A DNA stretch of 64,000 bases from Zanthoxylum bungeanum (GCA_019454045.1 SKCR01007543.1:1-64000); one strand, 5' to 3'. Positions 10,660 through 21,962 are shown, counted from the first letter of the stretch. Numbers and translations are program-made. The notes: generated by a model not told the origin, from the sequence alone.

Positions 10660-13340
10660 TAGAGAATCGGCCCCGAAACAATGCTTTGTTATGTCCGTGG
10701 CTTTGGCTTTGGTTACCCAAGTCTCATATATTTTGCATACCCTTTTTACCCCGATGGCCTCATGTATTGTGAAGTCGCTTTCACTGAAGGTGGCGAATCG
10801 TTATGTGATGACCATCACTCATTGGCACGTACCCTAGGGTATAAAAAATGCGCGCTCACTTGGTCGCTCGAAGCCTTGAGTGGGGAGACCTAGTTGTGAG
10901 CAACCCTTCACTAGCGGGAGCCTTTATCCATACCCTTATAAGCCCACATATGAACCATAGTTATATGTCCTCTAGAAGCTACCCCTATGCTTGTGTTTGG
11001 GACCATTATCATTTGGATCCATTTGGACTTCTTGTCATAGGATATGAACTTGTTGGGCTATTTAAACTGGGACGAGTTTGTATCTGATGATGACTGGGCC
11101 AAAAGTTTTCAAAATGACAATGGGCCACCTTGTGTTTGGGCCCCTTATCATTTGAAGTTATTTAGCCACTTTATCGCAAAAGTGTAAACCTGTTTGGCCT
11201 TTTCAACTGGACAATTTTACACCTCGGGATAATCTGATTGAACGCTTTAAAATGATAATGGGCCAACTTGTGTGAAAACCTTGATAGGCTTAGAAGGTCC
11301 AAACATGATCCGAATATGCCAAATGCATGAGTCTGATGTTCGCACTGGCTTTCATCTAGGAATGATACGCCTTGTTACGACATATTTGTATACTTTTGGA
11401 TATCTCCAAGTCCATCCCGACAATCGTGATTACCGAGGGCCGAATTCATCGTTTCTAGACAATTACACGATCCCTATATTAGGCTTAGTCGATATTGTAA
11501 ATGGGCGGTCTTTGTATTTTACCGATGGAAATGGACTAAGGTAGCCAAGGTTCACCCTTGTAGCGTAGAAGATAATGATTTTGTGTACCCCACATGGGTG
11601 CATAAAATAAGCCATACCTAGGACAGAAATGGACTTACCACGAGTGTGGGAGGAATAAGGTCGGAATGATTTTTACTGTTTTGATAACCATATGCATCTC
11701 ATGCATCGCATGCATACACGTATCGCATGCATACACGCATCATGCTAACCCCTTGTTATAAAAGCCATCTTAGATATCTGTTGGGTTAGAGAAGAAGGAA
11801 GACTTGTCAAGAAAAGATTAATAACCATCGATGCGTCAGGCAGTGAAGGTTCCCGCATGGATCAATTGGAGACAAAGATCACCAAAATTATCGAGCAACT
11901 ACAAGTTTTGACCAACGCTATGGCCAGTCTGATAGTACCCCGTACAACCAATAACAGAAAGTTTTACGGCCATAATAGAAAGACCATTGGGGGGCCTTCA
12001 GGGACCAAGCCCACTCCTTCTGAGGTCACCGTTATCTGAAATAGGCGATTCTCTGATTTTGGTAGACCTTTGTCAAAAGTGTTTGAAGAGCTGAAGAGGC
12101 AATGACTCCTAAATCCCTTAGAACCTAAACCACTTCCAAACCCTGTGCCACACTACCTCGACCTAAACCTATACTGTTACCTCCATCAGCAAAAGGCCAC
12201 GAAACTGACAACTGCACCCACCTTAGGCATGGGATCCAAGACCTCATTGACACCCATAAAATACCTGACCCAGAAAAAGAACAACCCAACACACACGGAA
12301 ACCCCTCTACCCACCTACATGATCAACACCAGCCTGCCCGAAAGTTTTGTCCTCCAAACTCACAACCATCATGGGATACATGATAGCAGCGGTGAAGATG
12401 AAACAGAAAAGAAAAAGGAAATTCATCCAGAAAAAAAAAAGATTGTTTGTTTTTAGTCCTTAATAGTTAAGCATAAGTCCAATGATGAAATTGTTTGCTT
12501 TAGGGTGAAATCTTAGAAACGATAAGTTCTTGATGTACTTTTATCTGATACTTTGAGTAGTTTATCTATGTTAGACTCGTAAGCACTTAATTATAGGTTT
12601 TTAGCAGTGAAAACCTGAGTAGTCTGCAAAGTGACTAGTTGACGAAATTGCAAGTCTATGAATGACCGTTTGCTTAGATGTCTATCCTGATTTGTTTGTG
12701 TTATGATGTGTGGTATGGTCGAAAATAAAAGAAAAGTCTCTAAAGAAATAAAATTAAACCACCTATAACCGATAAGCGTGAAGCTACCCATGGGTGAGTA
12801 TTAGGACCACCATGAGGAGAAATGCTACCTTAAAGGATATGTGTGTTGGAAAAAAAGACGAAAGAAAATAAAAAGGAAAATCATACCATATTGAGCACAG
12901 AAAAGGTAATTGCATAGCATAATTGAGATATCTAGGTTGGTTGGACCCATCGATCCCAATTTTTAAACGAAATCATTGAGTTGGCTTACCTAGGAATCAA
13001 GTTGTAAATGAAACTTTGCACACACACACACACTGTGAGTCTAGCTTAGATGATTTATTCAAAGACTTGGATTTGAGTTGCATTAAGTGTTTTAAACGTT
13101 CTCCGGTTTCATTACTGGGCATTGCTTGAGGATAATAGTATGTGTAACTATTGGGACTATTTCGTAGCCTGTAATATGATATGTCGATACGGAATGTCAC
13201 ATCACATAGTGACGAGCAATGAAGTCCAATTTAAGAGAAAAATGCAAACCGAGAATGGCAGTAAACTCCTCAAGAGAGGGCATATTGCATACACGTCACA
13301 TACACACGATTTTTTATTTTCTGTTCGCAAGCATTGAAGA
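10660..13340 (+). other. Tat-1 internal region, unrecognised
   Basis: This is 2.7 kb between primer site and the first tandem array, with no recognisable pol domain. Short open frames exist at 11272-11544 (90 aa) and 11857-12039 (60 aa, start MDQLETKITKIIEQLQ, helical). The second resembles the N-terminal helices of some gag proteins, but it is too short and unsupported to call. From 12145 the sequence is A/C-rich. It may be the decayed gag of the element. Confidence 0.45.
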
Positions 13341-13719
13341 AAAAAGAAAAAAAAATGGCGAAGACAATGAGCTCCTCGGGAATGAGGACGAGCAAGCCGA
13401 GAATGGCACTTCGGGAATAGAGAACAACCTCAGGAATGAAGACAAATCACTCCTCGAGAATGAGGACGAGCAAGTTGGGAATGGCACTCCAGGAACGGAG
13501 AACAACCTCGGGAATGATGATGAGAAAATCATAGGGAATGAGGATGATCAAGCCGGGAATGGCACTACGGGAATGGAGAACAACCTCGAGAATGAGGACG
13601 AGCAAAGAGCCTCAAGAATGAGGACAGATCATGAGGCGAAGTGCCTCACCACCATCAGTTCGTTAGTTCAAGAAGGAATCCTAGGGTCGAGGCCCATATT
13701 ATCAACAGTTTGGGAATGA
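13219..13719 (+). CDS. Hypothetical acidic repeat ORF in Tat-1 (doubtful)
   Basis: This is a 166-aa open frame whose middle (about 13376-13615) holds three consecutive 26-residue repeats rich in Glu, Asn and Asp, containing GNEDEQ, NGT and ENNL. The repeat unit is 78 bp, a multiple of three, so the frame survives through all three copies. No family is recognised. It lies in the hypervariable region before the 3' LTR, where non-coding tandem repeats are usual in this group, so it may well be fortuitous. No promoter or convincing start context is visible. Confidence 0.3.
   Translation: MKSNLREKCKPRMAVNSSREGILHTRHIHTIFYFLFASIEEKRKKNGEDNELLGNEDEQAENGTSGIENNLRNEDKSLLENEDEQVGNGTPGTENNLGNDDEKIIGNEDDQAGNGTTGMENNLENEDEQRASRMRTDHEAKCLTTISSLVQEGILGSRPILSTVWE
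13376..13615 (+). repeat. 78-bp tandem repeat, three copies
   Basis: Three units contain GGGAATGAGGACGAGCAAG followed by GGGAATGGCACT-like sequence and GAGAACAACCTC. They lie upstream of the Tat-1 3' LTR. Confidence 0.8.
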
Positions 13720-13780
13720 ATCCCAGAGGTCGTAGAAAAAAAATCCCTAGAGGATCAAGGATTCACACATGTAGACCAAA

Positions 13781-14410
13781 ATGCTATCAACTCAGCACAG
13801 TTCGGGAATAAAGCCCAGAGATCGAAGTATCTCACACTCGGTGGTTCCGGAACAAAACCCAGAGGTCAAAGCACCTCGCCATCAACTCAACATCAGTTTG
13901 GGAACAAATCCCAGAGATCGAAGCATCTCACACTCGATGGTTCGGGAACAAAACCCAGAGGTCAAAGCTCCTCGCCATCAACTCAACTCAGTTCGGTAAC
14001 AAATCCCAGAGATCGAAGCATCTCACACTCGGTGGTTTGAGAACAAAACCCTGAGGTCAAAGCACCTCGCCATCACCCATCAGTGCGAGAACAAATCCCA
14101 GAAGTCGAAGCGCCTCCGAGATCGAAATATCTCACACCAGGAACGGTTCGGGAATGAACCATCTCACACCAGGAACGGTTCGGGAATGAACCATCTCACA
14201 CCAGGAATGGTTCCGGAATGAGCTATCTCACACCAGAAGCGGTTTGGGAATGAACCATCTCACACAAGGAACGGTTCAGGAATGAACCATCTCACACTCG
14301 GGGGTTCGGGAACAAAGCCCAAGGGTCAAAGCACCTCAAAGGGATGAATCCCAGGGGGCGAAACACCTCACCATCAAATCAACTCAGAGATCGAAGCATC
14401 TCGCAAAAGT
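13781..14410 (+). repeat. Complex tandem array including 32-bp units
   Basis: Alternating blocks contain GAACAAATCCCAGAGATCGAAG, CATCTCACACTCG and GGTCAAAGCACCTCGCCATC-type sequence to about 14130. Five clean 32-bp units follow at 14136-14295 (ACCAGGAACGGTTCGGGAAT, then GAACCATCTCAC), and the mixed blocks then resume. This is the hypervariable pre-LTR region expected in Tat/Ogre elements. Confidence 0.85.
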
Positions 14411-14516
14411 AGCAAAACAACAGGTAAGTCCGGCCACGACCGACGAACTAGGTAAGCAAAAATGCATGCATGACTTTGATAAGGTTGTCACTGTCACACA
14501 TTGCACAAGCCCCATC

Positions 14517-14530
14517 TAAGTGGGGGCGAC
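14517..14530 (+). other. Tat-1 polypurine tract
   Basis: TAAGTGGGGGCGAC lies directly before the 3' LTR start at 14531. The AAGTGGGGG core is a normal plus-strand primer for a Gypsy element. Confidence 0.75.
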
Positions 14531-15918
14531 TGTAGACACTGTATTTTTACATAAGCCCAATGATGAGCCTCGTATGGAGGCACTACCTGAAAAGTTTCGG
14601 AAGTCACGGGAAACGAATGCCGGAAGGGAAAACTCCAAAATTAGCACCTCATTGGATTCTAAATCACTAGCCAGCCTCGAATTCGCTCAGTCAGTTTTTG
14701 TTTCAAACCATTGCCTCGGCCCAAAACCCCTGCAATCCATACAACCCATCCACACAACCCATTACCATGCCATACACGCCCATTAAGCCCATGGACCCAT
14801 GCCATACACGCCCAAGCCTTCCCAAATAAATAAAACCCTATGCAAAACACATGCTAAAATCCCCTCAAATCACCTTCCGATTTAACAAGATTTGGAATCC
14901 CATCCTCACCAAAATTATGAGATTGTGTTCCCTAAATAAATTAAGAATATATCTCCCAAATTTGCTTTATTTATTCCCATGATTTGGAGATCCATTGTCA
15001 TTATAAAAATAAGGCTTGACCAAAACCTAAGGAGGCCAGACACACACTCGGCAATAATCAAGAGAATCCTAGGATTCTATCTTTTCTCTCATCACCGAAC
15101 ACACACAACAAAACAAAAATACCCTATCTACTAGAAGAAACAACTACCGAAACAAAATACCTTAGCCACTAGAAGAAACAACTACCAAAACAAAATATCT
15201 TAGCCACCAGAAGAAATAATCACTGAAACAAATAACAACCAACCACCAGAAGAAACAACCACTGAAACACACTAAGCCACTAAATTAGCCCACCACCGAC
15301 CCGCAAGGAGACACCAGAACCAAGCCCCCTCAATCACCCAAAACCAGTGACAAACTAGCCCATAAACAACTAGAACCGAGCCCCTCAATTACCCAAAACC
15401 AGCAACCAAACCAGCCCCTAAACAACCAGAACCCAGCCCCCTCAATCACCCAAAACCAGTGACAAAATCAACCCCAAAACAACAGCCCCTAAACCGTGAA
15501 AACAGCAGCCCCTAAACCAGTAAAAATAGTAACAAAAACAACAAAAATAGCAAGCCAAAAATAGCAAGAAAATAATGAAAAAACCAGCCAAAACAGTAAA
15601 AAAAAAACAACCAAAACAGCAGCCCAAATTCACCAAAAATAACAAACAGAAACAGCAAAGAGCAAACAACAAGCAGAAAATAGCAAAACAGCGAGTGAAA
15701 CAGCAAACCAGAAACACAGTAAGCTTTAATCCTTCTGGCGACAGCCTAACGCACTTCCAAGAAAGCAACTTAAAAGGTAAGACCTGAGGGCACCCAATTT
15801 ATTTTTATAGTTCCGAACACGACATGCCTGGCTGGACGTGAAATACGTCCAGCCGGGTATGCAAAGTCTACATTAAAGGCGGCAAAATTTCTGGTCACAT
15901 TATTTTTCTTTTTCGGCA

Positions 15919-15954
<36 letters not shown>

Positions 15955-16846
15955 CTATTTAGTGTTATTTATCATTTTTATTTTATTCATTCATCGTTAT
16001 TTTATTTCGCATTTCATTTTCTTATTTATCTTTCAGTCTATTTATTTTATTTCGCATTTTATTTTGTTATTTAGCTTTCCATCTATTTATTGTTATTTAT
16101 TATTTCGCATTTATTTTGTTATTTATTTCTTTTCGGGTTATTTGTCTTTTCTATTTATTTACTCGTATTTAACGTTATTTTATCGTTTCTCTTTTACTTT
16201 TGTTTATGTTTTGCTATATTATCTCGCATCTACTTTCAAGTCCGTTTATATTGCATTAATGGACTATGTGTGTTATTATCCCTCATGGTATATCGGATGG
16301 AAACCCAGACGTAAATTCCCTAGCCGAATCCGAATGGACGGTAGTGCGGTCTGTACTTGGGATACAACTCCACGTACCACTTGAGAAACACTCATATATA
16401 CATAATTAACCCCCTCTTTTTTTTTCCATTTATTTATCGACACTCTTCTCGCTTTAGATTGATTATTGTTATTTTCATTATCGTACCTTGTATTCCTTAA
16501 TTTAATTTACTTTTATTTATATTAATGTTTATGGGTGTACAAATTTATGTGTTTATTTGAATTATCTTGCATGAATTGCATAAGACTTGGCTATACCATC
16601 GTGTGAACCCGTCCATTATACTGGCATAAGTAAGGGACCATTCTGAACCCAACGGTTTGATGTCTTCCCTTGCGAGGGGTGAGTGCGGCCTTAAATCTTT
16701 TCCCAGTTCACACTAGGTGGCGACTCCTTTATTCTCCATTTTAGTCCCCCGCGGGCTACTCGGTACTCTCTATGGGCTACGAGCCCAACAATATCGTGGT
16801 TGCTGAGCATCATAGGCATATAGATAAACCCCGCTTTGCTCCTACA
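14531..16846 (+). repeat. Tat-1 3' LTR (2316 bp)
   Basis: TGTAGACACTG to CTCCTACA, followed by the GGTGG target duplication. It has the same A/C-rich block (about 15110-15720) and T-rich block (15900-16230) as the 5' copy, plus a (TTA)n microsatellite at about 15924-15953 that the 5' copy lacks. The ORFs in it follow these low-complexity tracts and are not genes. Confidence 0.88.
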
Positions 16847-16986
16847 GGTGGTCTCTCGTACTCACTCATGCTGTGTGCACTAAATGTAGATGGTGTGGCA
16901 AAAACATTATCAAATAGACTTTCTAAGTCTGAGTTTTCCTCTTCAATCCTAACAAATCCACCAAACCTATCCCTACGTCTAGGCAT
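16847..16986 (-). pseudogene. Gy-old gag N-terminus, upstream piece
   Basis: A minus-strand frame starts MPRRRDRFGGF at 16986 and reads without a stop to the Tat-1 insertion at 16847. It resumes in the same frame at 4530 (RTLEEYLYPTR). The frame is also open upstream of this Met for about 35 codons, so the true start is uncertain. It is the gag start of an old Gypsy element of the Athila/Tat kind, transcribed from the LTR at 17100-18079. Everything past YLYPTR lies outside the window. Confidence 0.65.
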
Positions 16987-17099
16987 GAATGATTGGTAAT
17001 ATGAAATAGAAACTATGGAAAATACTTTAAGAATATCAGTAGAGAAAGCCGAAAGCTTCGGGAATCCCTCTTGTATTAGCTTCCTATATTCGGTTATTG

Positions 17100-18079
17100 A
17101 TTGCTTTTAATACTCAATTGAAGGTTTCACATCCCAAACCAACAATCATAAGATATTAAATTCAAAACCTATAAAATTCTAAGGTAATCGATGAATTATC
17201 TTCTATATGTTAACAGAACACAAAGTTATCGTTATGACCTATCTAATGTGGACAATATACCCACAGGCAATACTGTAGTAGAAGACCAACTCATAAAATA
17301 ACTTTACCAGTCACAATTGGGTTCCCCAATCACACATAGAAGAAGCATGACTATTCCTATATGCAAGTTGGTAAAACACAATCTCTGGATTAAAAATCGA
17401 AAGATAATAAAGAATAACAACCATCAATTGTATTAAATGTTAAGTAGAATCCAAGAATCAAAACATGAACATAAGAAGTCAATTACAAGAGTTAATCATT
17501 AGTTTTGCCTATGATATTAGTTCTCCATGTAGAAGATAGACATAACCTTGATAGATCAGAGAGACATCATGTCGGCTTGAAGTTCTTCGTCCTACTCTCT
17601 CAAAATTGTGTTTGTGGCTCTTTGATGTGTGTTTCTTCTATATTTCTCTATGTTTTCTCCGTTGTTAGGGTTTTGGACGAAGTTGGGTTTATATAGGGAA
17701 GTCCCAGAGTCCATATATGCGTAAAACACGACCAAAATAAGCTTCAGGAACTCTTCCGGGGCACCGCGGTGCTGGCAAGTGGGCGCTGCGGTACCAAACT
17801 TGCGGTCAATTAGTATGGGGGTTCATGTGGATGCACCTCGGTGCCAAGAAGTGGGCGCCACAGTGCTAGTGCCAATTTTTGGTGTTGTACATGCTGCATC
17901 TCTGCTCTTCCCGCGTGCTTCCGATGCGTCCGTTAGGCCCCGAAACATGTTTAATTGCTCAATTCTTCATGTTCCATTGCTCCTAATAAAAAAGCACAAA
18001 ATAAACTCTAATTAGGATTAAATACATGATAATTAACCTGATTTAGCGATGTTCAAAGTACATTTTCATGCACTTATCA
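17100..18079 (-). mobile_element. Gy-old 5' LTR (left boundary approximate)
   Basis: On the minus strand this begins TGATAAGTGCATGAAAATG (from 18079) and contains a promoter-like TATATAAACCC on the minus strand at about 17687-17697. A transcribed-leader-like AC-rich stretch follows. GC-rich blocks with GCACCGCGGTGC-type palindromes lie at 17755-17870. No convincing primer binding site separates it from gag, so the LTR end is placed loosely. The TGATAAGTGCAT start is common in plant Gypsy LTRs. Confidence 0.55.
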
Positions 18080-18981
18080 GTTTCTCAAGCCACGCTTTGA
18101 AAGTTGTGTAACCATCATGGCATTCTTTAAATGACTGTCACATCATTCTATGGCTTCCTCAACTTCGTCTCCCCAAGATTCCATGTGTCACGTACCCGTG
18201 GCTTGCATGCCAAAAACAAAGATAGTTGTATCCCAACTGGACAATAGCTCTAATCTCATCCTTCCATTTGAATTCAATGGGTGAGACCCCCATCACATGT
18301 GTCACTGATCTTGCCCTCTAGGTTCAATCGGACGATCAAAATTAAGCCTAGCTGCCTATTTAAAGGCAATTGTGCTTCATCGTTCTCTTTCGATACTTCA
18401 CCTTCTCTAAAGAAACTGCAGCAATCTCTCGATTTTCTGCGATTCCAAGCCTTTAACTTCCTTTCAAGCTTCTCAGCATCTTCATCCATTTGAACAATAA
18501 TTTTCTGCTGACTCATTCTATCTTCATTTGTGTTTCTGCTTTCTCAATAATGGTGGTAGTTTGCATGTATTGTATGTTTGTGTTTAGGTTGTTCATTTTT
18601 TATGGTAGTGGGAATACGAGGGGTGAATTTACTCATGCATGTGTATTTCTGTTATCTATGTGTATATCCGGGCATGCTTTTCTGGGTTTTTGTGTGTGTT
18701 TGGTTTCAGTTGTGTTTTGAAGACTTACTAGTTCCACCATTGTTTAAGGCACTTAGAGCCTTATAGGGTTAGTCACACAGTAGGGATGATGATGATGATA
18801 ACCCTAGTTTTAGTGTGCTTCACTAACTCAGATTGTGAACTAACCTTCCGCCTCGGGTTATGTCTTGATAGAAATGTCTGACTTTGAGTCATCTTCCTTC
18901 ACTCCCCTTGAGACCTTGCCTACAACCCCTCCCACACATATAGTCGTAGAAAGCTCGAGATCTAAGAGTCCTAGTGACTAT
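18080..18981 (+). other. Unclassified sequence with promoter-like and ORF-like features
   Basis: This is the only stretch not tied to a known element. A TATTTAAAGG box lies at about 18356-18365, followed by CT-rich leader-like sequence. A possible intron follows (GT-rich from about 18555, ending TTTCAG at about 18707). A short open frame starts at 18869 (MSDFESSSFTPLETLPTTPP) and ends at about 18982, where Ath-1 begins. It could be the 5' end of a host gene or the leader and gag start of another retroelement. I see no domain that decides. Confidence 0.35.
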
Positions 18982-18990
18982 TGATGAATA
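18982..18990 (+). repeat. Ath-1 5' LTR, first nine bases
   Basis: TGATGAATA here joins CTAAAAAGTGCATATTTAT at 20982 once sol-a and one copy of its GAATA duplication are removed. That gives a typical Athila-like LTR start. The five bases before (ACTAT, 18977-18981) are the predicted Ath-1 target duplication, whose partner lies beyond 64000. Confidence 0.7.
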
Positions 18991-20976
18991 TGTTGGGTTT
19001 CTACGGTCTAACCGGGATCGATTCAAGCAAGAAACATACATGTGAATACAACAAAGAAGTTACGGAATACTTACAATGATCGGTTGAGCGATGCGATGAA
19101 GAAAAATCTTTTCCTCCATGGTGATGAAGCTCTCGGCAGTGGGCAGAAATTTGGCCTCCAAATTTTCGGTCATCACCTCCATCAATCTCCAAGCTTTGTG
19201 TTGTGATTCCAAGCTCACAAGTGCGGTTCCCTATCACCTTCGCAAGACTCCTAAAGCATGCTAGCACTCCGGAAATTTTATAGTAAAATTTCCTATTGCT
19301 TCTCCTTGGCAATGGCCTTGAGGCCGAGAGAGAAGAAGAGAGGAATGGAGAGAATGTGTTGGTTGTTGAAAAAAATGTTAAGTTAATTAGTTTTTGATTT
19401 TCCAAAAATCAAATACCAAAAAACCCTTTCCAAATTTCCAAAAGTCAAAGTATTAAAGCTTTGCCAACTACCACCATCAATCACAATGACAAGTTGTCAC
19501 ATCACTCAAAGTGACTAGACATCACATCAATCGATTGACAAGTGATTTGACGCTTGATGTGACTTGTGGCCGCACTTGAATTCGAAATGCGAGTGTGTCC
19601 GCAAACACTCCCGGGCTCGGGTTCGCTAATTCCAAATTAACGAATTTGCCGTTGCGTCGTAATTAAATAATTATGCCTAGCAAAATTACTATTCACGTCG
19701 CTAACAAATTAATTCTAAATTAACTCGTTCGCCCGAATTAAATTCTAAATTTAATTCCGCGTCCAAATCCAATTTCGTATAATATATCAAATATATCATT
19801 TATCAATTAATTCCAAATTAATCGTTCTCTCTCTTTAAATGATATTTTATCCCAGATAAAATATCTCTGCAATTAATCCCAGATTAATTTTCTCTCTCAT
19901 CATTAATTAATCCCAGATTAATAAAGTGCGAGTCATACGTCATCGGTGAATCTTCGGAAAGCGACCCATGAGATCCCCGGATATATTGGCAGTAAATCCG
20001 GTCGTCAGACTATCCGAACATGTAAGTACCTAGTACTACGTTTTTACCGATTTACAAGACAAGGTTGGCTTCTAGCAAAGCGCCATGCCTACCCAATTCT
20101 GCAGAAATATCCTTACATGAATATATGATCTATATCAGGCGTAGTATACGTAGTATACGTAGTATTGCGTATTTCGAGCCAGTATCGGATGTCACGTGCA
20201 AGGTCTGGGGCTGGAAATGTGTCTGCCCCGTACGAACCACATATCGGATCTCTGGTAACTAGTCTCTATAATCGGATAAACATGACCTAGTCATAATATC
20301 CATAGCTGCAGCATATAAGAGAACGAGTTCCGTATCCTACGTGCTCATCATCTCCACTATGACTGGAGTGATACTACCATCTCGACATCACACCCAATAC
20401 ACTACGATTCTTAATATACCCAGAAGAGGCGTACACAGAACCTGTTAAAGCCTTGGACGACCAAACCAAAGTACATTGATTATCGCAAGTATTAGCGGTG
20501 CAAGTCTCAGGTTAAGACCAAATACACCTACCCTGATTCGGGCTTCCATAGACACATAGTCATACTACCAATGGAATTCCGAGCGGTCTATCCAGAGCGA
20601 AGCTGTTCTCCGTACCATCGGTAAAACACAACCTCCTACTACACTTGCATGAGTATCCTATAACCAAATATATGAGAACTATGCCGTTATGCCCTCACAA
20701 CGCGCACAAGTGTAATACTAGTCTTTTCCGTATTATCGATGTCCAATCTCGATAATACTCTGACTATGGATATTTAATCATTAAACCTTCGTGGATTGAT
20801 ACTGTCTTATATCATCTCAATCCAGGAACTAATCATAAGGACCTCCTATCATTTATACATCTTGGTAATCTAATTACAAATGATAAGAGAGCAATTTCCT
20901 TTGTCACATAGTTAAATTGTACAACAACACCATGATCTGTACAAATAGTGACGCTATGGGTCATAACTGTCCAACA
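18991..20976 (-). mobile_element. sol-a: solo Copia LTR (1986 bp)
   Basis: It is reverse-oriented and runs from TGTTGGGTTTCTACGG to TAACTGTCCAACA. It is flanked by a perfect GAATA duplication (18986-18990 and 20977-20981). It is full length relative to the Co-1 LTR and contains the micro-hairpin array on the minus strand (about 19620-19925). It has no internal region, so it is a recombination product. The ORFs within are LTR noise. Confidence 0.93.
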
Positions 20977-21190
20977 GAATACTAAAAAGTGCATATTTAT
21001 TAGACGATAAGTTAATCATTTTAAACTTATAGTTTCACTAATCCCCTTAAATTGATACATTTGTGAAATAATATTTTAAAGTTATGCTTTGAGTGCTTTT
21101 ACTGTGTTATTTTATATGTTTTTGTCAGGAAAAATACTGCTCGGAAGCTCAACGGGACAAATCAGACATGAAAAAGAAAAACATAAATTT

Positions 21191-21290
21191 TGCAAGCACG
21201 TCGTAAATTCTACAAGCACGTCGTAAATTCTACAAACACGTCGTAAATTCTGCAAGCACATCGTAAATTTTTTAAGTACGTCGTGACACA
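21191..21290 (+). repeat. 20-bp tandem repeat, five copies
   Basis: Units of the type TGCAAGCACGTCGTAAATTC occur end to end, the last one diverged. They lie upstream of the Ath-1 LTR TATA box. Confidence 0.85.
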
Positions 21291-21307
21291 TGGAACCTTT
21301 ACGTCGC

Positions 21308-21431
21308 GACACGTGTCCCCAATGTCGCTTCACCATTCTCTGACACGTGTCCCCAATGTGGCTTCACTATTCTTTGACACATGTGCACAATATGCATTCG
21401 CTGGTCTGGGTGGCCAAGTTTCCTATAAATA
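21308..21431 (+). promoter_or_regulatory. Ath-1 LTR promoter: G-boxes and TATA box
   Basis: GACACGTGTC at 21308-21317 and 21342-21351, and the variant GACACATGTG at 21376-21385, are regularly spaced 34 bases apart. TATAAATA follows at 21424-21431. CACGTG cores are bound by plant bZIP and bHLH factors. The arrangement is a plausible enhancer and core promoter, inferred from sequence only. Confidence 0.6.
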
Positions 21432-21729
21432 GGAGCGTGTGACATTAGAAATTTTCATACTTTCTTTCTTGATTCCTCTGTAATTCTTGGAGAAATAGTG
21501 TCTTGTTTATTTATTTACTTAAAGCTTTTTGTAATGTCCTTTTCTTTCAATAATAAAAGTACGAATATGTTTTATTACAAAATTAATAGCTAATTTCTTT
21601 TCTGCTGGAGTAAGGGTGAAGCTTTTATAATGAGAACATATATTAAAATCGCTTTTATTATAATAAATAAATTGAAATCTAATGATTAAAACTTGATTTA
21701 AATCTAGATTAATTATTGACAATCTTTAT

Positions 21730-21962
21730 ACCGCCTTTATGGCTGGTTTTTATCTTTATATCTCCTTTATGGCTGGTTTTATCTGTCTACCGCCTTTATG
21801 GCTGGTTTTATCTTTATACTGCCTTTATGGCTGATTTTATCTTTATACCGCCTTTATTGCTGGTTTTATCTTTATACCGCCTTTATCGCTGGTTGTATCT
21901 GTCTACCGCCTTTATGGCTGGTTTTATCTTTCCACCACCTATATGGCTGGTTTTATACGATT
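21730..21962 (+). repeat. 29-bp tandem repeat, eight copies
   Basis: Units contain CCGCCTTTATGGCTGG followed by TTTTATCTTTAT variants. Related units occur in both Ath-2 LTRs (reverse strand, 30945-31150 and 40815-41045). The hydrophobic repeat peptide they encode in frame with the protease remnant is an artefact. Confidence 0.88.

Larger units (their letters stand above)
4536..16846 (+). mobile_element. Tat-1: non-autonomous Tat/Ogre-type LTR element (complete)
   Basis: It is a complete element flanked by GGTGG (4531-4535 and 16847-16851). The LTRs are 4536-10639 (enlarged by a solo LTR at 4614-8395) and 14531-16846, both starting TGTAGACACTG and ending CTCCTACA. The primer site is at 10642-10659 and the polypurine tract at 14519-14530. 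The internal region is only about 3.9 kb and shows no protease, RT, RNase H or integrase, so it must depend on enzymes from another element. The TGGCGAC...GGGGA primer site, the long LTRs and the tandem arrays just upstream of the 3' LTR are features of the Tat/Ogre group. The LTRs look roughly 90% identical by eye, so this is not a very recent insertion. Confidence 0.85.

Noticed and set aside
13781..14410. CRISPR-like look of regularly spaced repeats
   Set aside because: The units are tandem and adjacent with no unique spacers, in a plant retroelement. It is a satellite-like array.
16986..17120. Open frame upstream of Gy-old MPRRRDRF as a hAT-type transposase end
   Set aside because: A vague resemblance of the KLSAFSTDIL segment to a dimerisation domain did not hold up. 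The downstream RTLxEYLYPTR supports gag instead.
21716..21962. N-terminal half of a 235-aa open frame joined to protease
   Set aside because: It is the translation of the 29-bp LTR repeats, in frame with the protease remnant only because of the deletion junction.
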